A DNA stretch of 64,000 nucleotides from Dyadobacter arcticus (lineage in GTDB: Bacteria; Bacteroidota; Bacteroidia; Cytophagales; Spirosomataceae), in contig NZ_JAASQJ010000007.1 of the NCBI RefSeq assembly GCF_011762185.1, forward strand, positions 150,503 to 214,502, written 5' to 3'. The position numbers and the translations under genes are program-made. Each line of letters starts with the position of its first letter. Positions within the stretch are counted from its first letter, which is position 1. The notes under the pieces were generated by a model. It did no database searches. It was not told the origin of the DNA and was given only the letters and a program-made list of their open reading frames with translations. This document shows positions 61,645 through 64,000 of the stretch, in pieces.

Positions 61645-63588
61645 ATGCTCATAACTCCCGGAAAATTACTAGCTCAAATCGATTCTCCTGAGGATTTACG
61701 AAAGCTGGACATCTCATTACTGCCGCAGGTTTGCAATGAATTACGCCAGTTTATCATTGATAATGTCTCTGTTTACGGCGGTCATTTTGGTGCAAGTTTA
61801 GGAGTTGTTGAACTAAGCGTTGCGCTTCATTACGTTTTTAATACGCCTGACGATCAGTTGGTCTGGGACGTCGGACATCAGGCTTACGGTCACAAAATTC
61901 TTACAGGTAGGCGTGACACCTTTCATTCCAATCGGACATATGGCGGTTTATCCGGATTTCCAAAGAGAAAGGAAAGTATTTATGATGCTTTCGGCGTAGG
62001 CCATTCATCCACTTCCATCTCGTCCGCTTTGGGAATGGCGGTGGCTTCCGCACTGGAAAAGAACCTTGATCGTCAGCACATTGCGATTATAGGAGATGGC
62101 GCAATGACAGCCGGATTAGCCTTTGAAGGTATGAACCACGCCGGCGCTACTGACTCCAATCTGCTTATTATACTCAATGATAATTGCATGGCCATAGATC
62201 CAAATGTGGGTGCATTAAAAGAGTATCTCACTGACATTACTACATCTCAAACCTATAATAAATTTAGGGATGAGGTTTGGAATTTGCTGGGTAAAATGAG
62301 CAATTTTGGAAAAAGTGCTCAGGAAATTGTTTCAAAAGTAGAGGCTGTCATGAAGACCGCTATTCTTCGCCAAAGTAATTTATTTGAGTCGTTGGGCTTG
62401 AGATATTTTGGTCCGATTGATGGAAACGATATAAGTCATCTCACGGAGGTGCTTCATGATCTCAAAAGTATTCCCGGTCCTAAGCTTCTCCATTGCCTAA
62501 CAATAAAAGGTAAAGGTTATGGCCCAGCCGAAAAGGATCAGACCAAATGGCACGCTCCCGGTGTATTTGATAAAATTACCGGAGAGATTAAGAAGAAAAG
62601 TTACACCTCTCCTCAAGCGCCAAAATACCAGGATGTTTTTGGCCATACCATTGTTGAACTTGCTAAAAAGAATCCAAAAATTGTCGGCATAACGCCTGCT
62701 ATGCCTTCAGGGTCTTCATTAAACATCATGATGGAAGCAATTCCGGAAAGAGCGTTTGATGTTGGTATAGCAGAACAACATGCGGTAACCTTTTCCGCTG
62801 GAATGGCTACCCGGGGCGACGTGGTGTTTTGTAATATCTATTCAACCTTCATGCAGAGAGCGTACGATCAGGTTATTCATGATGTTTGCATTCAGGAGTT
62901 ACCTGTGATTTTCTGCCTCGATAGGGCCGGCCTTGTAGGCGCTGACGGCCCTACCCATCACGGACTGTATGATATTGCTTTCATGCGGTGTATCCCTAAC
63001 ATGGTGGTTGCTTCTCCAATGAATGAGCAAGAACTACGAAATATGATGTTTACAGCCCAGCTGCAGTCATTTCAATCAGGAAAGCACGCGATTACCATTC
63101 GTTATCCGAGAGGTTCTGGTGTTATGCCGCAATGGGAAACAGATTTTGAAGAAGTGAAAATAGGAACCGGGCGGAAAGTTCTGGAAGGCAATGATCTTGC
63201 AATATTGTCACTCGGACCAGGCGGAAATTTTGCTCAAAAAGCATGCGAGGAATTAAGACTTCAAGGTATTTCTGTGGGTTTGTACGATATGAGGTTCGCA
63301 AAACCTTTGGATGAGGCTTTATTGCATGAAATCTTCAAACGTTTCGATCGTATTGTCACACTTGAAGACGGTTGTCTGCAAGGTGGCTTTGGAAGCGCTG
63401 TGATTGAATTCATGTCTGATAATGGTTATAACAGCAATGTTAAAAGGTTGGGTGTTTCTGATATAGTAATAGAACATGGTGAACCGAATGAATTATATCA
63501 AGAGTGCGGAATAGACACCGCAGGAATTGTACGTTCTGTAAATGAAATGCTTGGTGCGGGAGTTAGATCAAAACGTTTTGTTTATTAG
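61645..63588 (+). CDS. dxs: 1-deoxy-D-xylulose-5-phosphate synthase
   Basis: The 647-residue thiamine-diphosphate enzyme joins pyruvate and glyceraldehyde 3-phosphate, the first step of the MEP route. It has WDVGHQAYGHKILTGRR (about 73-89), the ThDP motif GDGAMTAGLAFEGMNHAG and NDNCMAI (about 151-182), the transketolase-like DVGIAEQHAVTFSAGMA (catalytic Glu, about 372-388) and DRAGLVGADGPTHHG. Length is standard. Together with dxr at 36 kb, it shows that the organism makes isoprenoids by the MEP pathway. A terminator follows. Confidence 0.97.
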   Translation: MLITPGKLLAQIDSPEDLRKLDISLLPQVCNELRQFIIDNVSVYGGHFGASLGVVELSVALHYVFNTPDDQLVWDVGHQAYGHKILTGRRDTFHSNRTYGGLSGFPKRKESIYDAFGVGHSSTSISSALGMAVASALEKNLDRQHIAIIGDGAMTAGLAFEGMNHAGATDSNLLIILNDNCMAIDPNVGALKEYLTDITTSQTYNKFRDEVWNLLGKMSNFGKSAQEIVSKVEAVMKTAILRQSNLFESLGLRYFGPIDGNDISHLTEVLHDLKSIPGPKLLHCLTIKGKGYGPAEKDQTKWHAPGVFDKITGEIKKKSYTSPQAPKYQDVFGHTIVELAKKNPKIVGITPAMPSGSSLNIMMEAIPERAFDVGIAEQHAVTFSAGMATRGDVVFCNIYSTFMQRAYDQVIHDVCIQELPVIFCLDRAGLVGADGPTHHGLYDIAFMRCIPNMVVASPMNEQELRNMMFTAQLQSFQSGKHAITIRYPRGSGVMPQWETDFEEVKIGTGRKVLEGNDLAILSLGPGGNFAQKACEELRLQGISVGLYDMRFAKPLDEALLHEIFKRFDRIVTLEDGCLQGGFGSAVIEFMSDNGYNSNVKRLGVSDIVIEHGEPNELYQECGIDTAGIVRSVNEMLGAGVRSKRFVY

Positions 63589-63622
63589 TCTACTAGTCAA
63601 ATTTTCTTAGAAATACCCAAAC

Positions 63623-63648
63623 GTCACTTTAAGAGGTGACATTTTTTT
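63623..63648 (+). terminator. dxs terminator
   Basis: GTCACTT pairs with AGGTGAC (one G-T pair) over a four-base loop, followed by seven T residues. Confidence 0.8.
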
Positions 63649-63771
63649 ATGCTTATTAAGTACATTGGGTATATATCTTTTAACTGATTTTGCTTTTCGA
63701 CGCGTTCGCTGTGGCTGAGTGCGGAGCAAGCCGTCGGGACTAAGCGTTTCTACCCAACAAGTCCTCAGAAC

Positions 63772-63801
63772 AAAAAAGACCGTCCTTTTAAGATGGTCTT
63801 T
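63772..63801 (-). terminator. Minus-strand terminator 1 of the right-edge array
   Basis: AAAGACCGTC pairs with GATGGTCTTT (one G-T pair) over a seven-base loop; on the minus strand the stem ends in a run of six T residues. Confidence 0.8.
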
Positions 63802-63810
63802 GGTAATAGT

Positions 63811-63859
63811 ATTGTGGCGACTACCTACGCAGCCCGCCCTACTTTATCAGGTTTGATCC
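63811..63859 (-). repeat. Right-edge repeat, copy 1 (with 14-base insertion)
   Basis: Bases 63811-63828 and 63843-63859 match copy 2 (63958-63992) almost perfectly (one difference, Y at one place), separated here by a 14-base insertion. On the minus strand it is directly followed by terminator 1. Confidence 0.75.
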
Positions 63860-63887
63860 GGGATGCGTAATCCCAGCCTGCTGGGAT
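63860..63887. promoter_or_regulatory. Mutually exclusive hairpins
   Basis: GGGAT (63860-63864) can pair with ATCCC (63870-63874), or the same ATCCCAG (63870-63876) can pair with CTGGGAT (63881-63887). The two folds share ATCCC and cannot coexist, the layout of a switch or attenuator. Confidence 0.5.
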
Positions 63888-63913
63888 GCGGTGATACCAG
63901 GCCACTTACACAC

Positions 63914-63945
63914 AAAAAAAAGCATCCTTGTTAGGGGATGCTTTT
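63914..63945 (-). terminator. Minus-strand terminator 2 of the right-edge array
   Basis: AAAAGCATCC pairs exactly with GGATGCTTTT over an eight-base loop, with a run of eight T residues on the minus strand. Confidence 0.85.
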
Positions 63946-63957
63946 GCTATAAATGGT

Positions 63958-63992
63958 ATTGTGGCGACTACCTACTTTACCAGGTTTGATCC
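63958..63992 (-). repeat. Right-edge repeat, copy 2
   Basis: Carries the same 18-base and 17-base blocks as copy 1 without the insertion. On the minus strand it precedes terminator 2. It may continue past the window edge. Confidence 0.75.
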
Positions 63993-64000
63993 AAGTATCA

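Larger units (their letters stand above)
63589..64000. other. Gene-free right end after dxs
   Basis: The last 411 bases hold no gene. In order they contain the dxs terminator, a GC-rich stretch that can fold (63690-63740), a minus-strand terminator, a repeat copy, an alternative-hairpin segment, a second minus-strand terminator and a second repeat copy cut by the window edge. All the terminator polarity points to transcription entering from the right. Confidence 0.65.

Noticed and set aside
63841..63992. TPP riboswitch, suggested by AACCTGAT and GCGTAGG on the minus strand
   Set aside because: The CTGAGA element is missing and the second copy lacks GCGTAGG, so the core cannot form.

Overview
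The window reads as a chromosomal segment of a Bacteroidota bacterium, most likely order Cytophagales and close to Dyadobacter or related Spirosomataceae; the genus is inferred from gene content and style, not from a search. The grounds are the Bacteroidota promoter pattern (a TAnnTTTG box, sometimes with TTTG about 19 bases upstream) before many genes, clade-typical families (DUF2480, DUF4296, BatA/DUF58, NagB fused to a PIG-L domain, paired rhomboids, a GH3-like adenylating enzyme) and dense coding on both strands. There is one tRNA, no rRNA, no CRISPR array, and no transposase or integrase.

Layout. 0-5 kb: 3' end of recQ, a small secreted protein, a large SWIM/SNF2 helicase. 5-8.2 kb: leftward run of a PDZ aspartyl protease, mnmD, gmhA and a NUDIX hydrolase. 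8.5-12.5 kb: tpiA, an OmpA-type protein and a two-gene glycosyltransferase unit. 12.7-18.5 kb: an unknown gene, uvrA, a DUF2384/RES toxin-antitoxin pair and a FAH-family enzyme. 18.9-24.6 kb: era-der, initiator tRNA, rpmH-rnpA, an S41 protease and tsaB. 24.6-31 kb: DUF2480, rnhB with a short Bat-type operon, a DUF4296 lipoprotein, a polyprenol-phosphate glycosyltransferase and an M20 amidohydrolase.

31.2-35.6 kb holds a same-strand block of methyltransferase, five-bladed beta-propeller protein, PhyH-type dioxygenase and two GT2 enzymes, the best candidate here for an uncharacterised pathway. 35.6-38.7 kb: GH3-like enzyme, dxr and a membrane protein in one leftward operon. 38.9-43.7 kb: mreBCD, then ECF sigma factor, putative anti-sigma factor, gmk and nadD. 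43.7-49.5 kb: lipoprotein, NTF2-like protein, AraC regulator, acyl-CoA dehydrogenase and two tandem paralogous polytopic membrane proteins. 49.6-55.2 kb: leftward housekeeping genes serS, lysC, ribH, a TPR protein and glyA. 55.5-63.6 kb: rightward nagB-PIG-L fusion, mutL, two rhomboids and dxs.

Functionally this is mainly core genome: translation and ribosome assembly (era, der, rpmH, rnpA, serS, tsaB), DNA repair (recQ, uvrA, rnhB, mutL), isoprenoid synthesis by the MEP route (dxs and dxr), cell shape (mreBCD) and envelope work. The most unusual non-coding signals are a tandem repeat-plus-terminator array with alternative hairpins at the right edge, a 10-base-phased GTC/GAC repeat in two intergenic spaces, and strong palindromes over the promoters of the toxin-antitoxin, acyl-CoA dehydrogenase and AraC genes.
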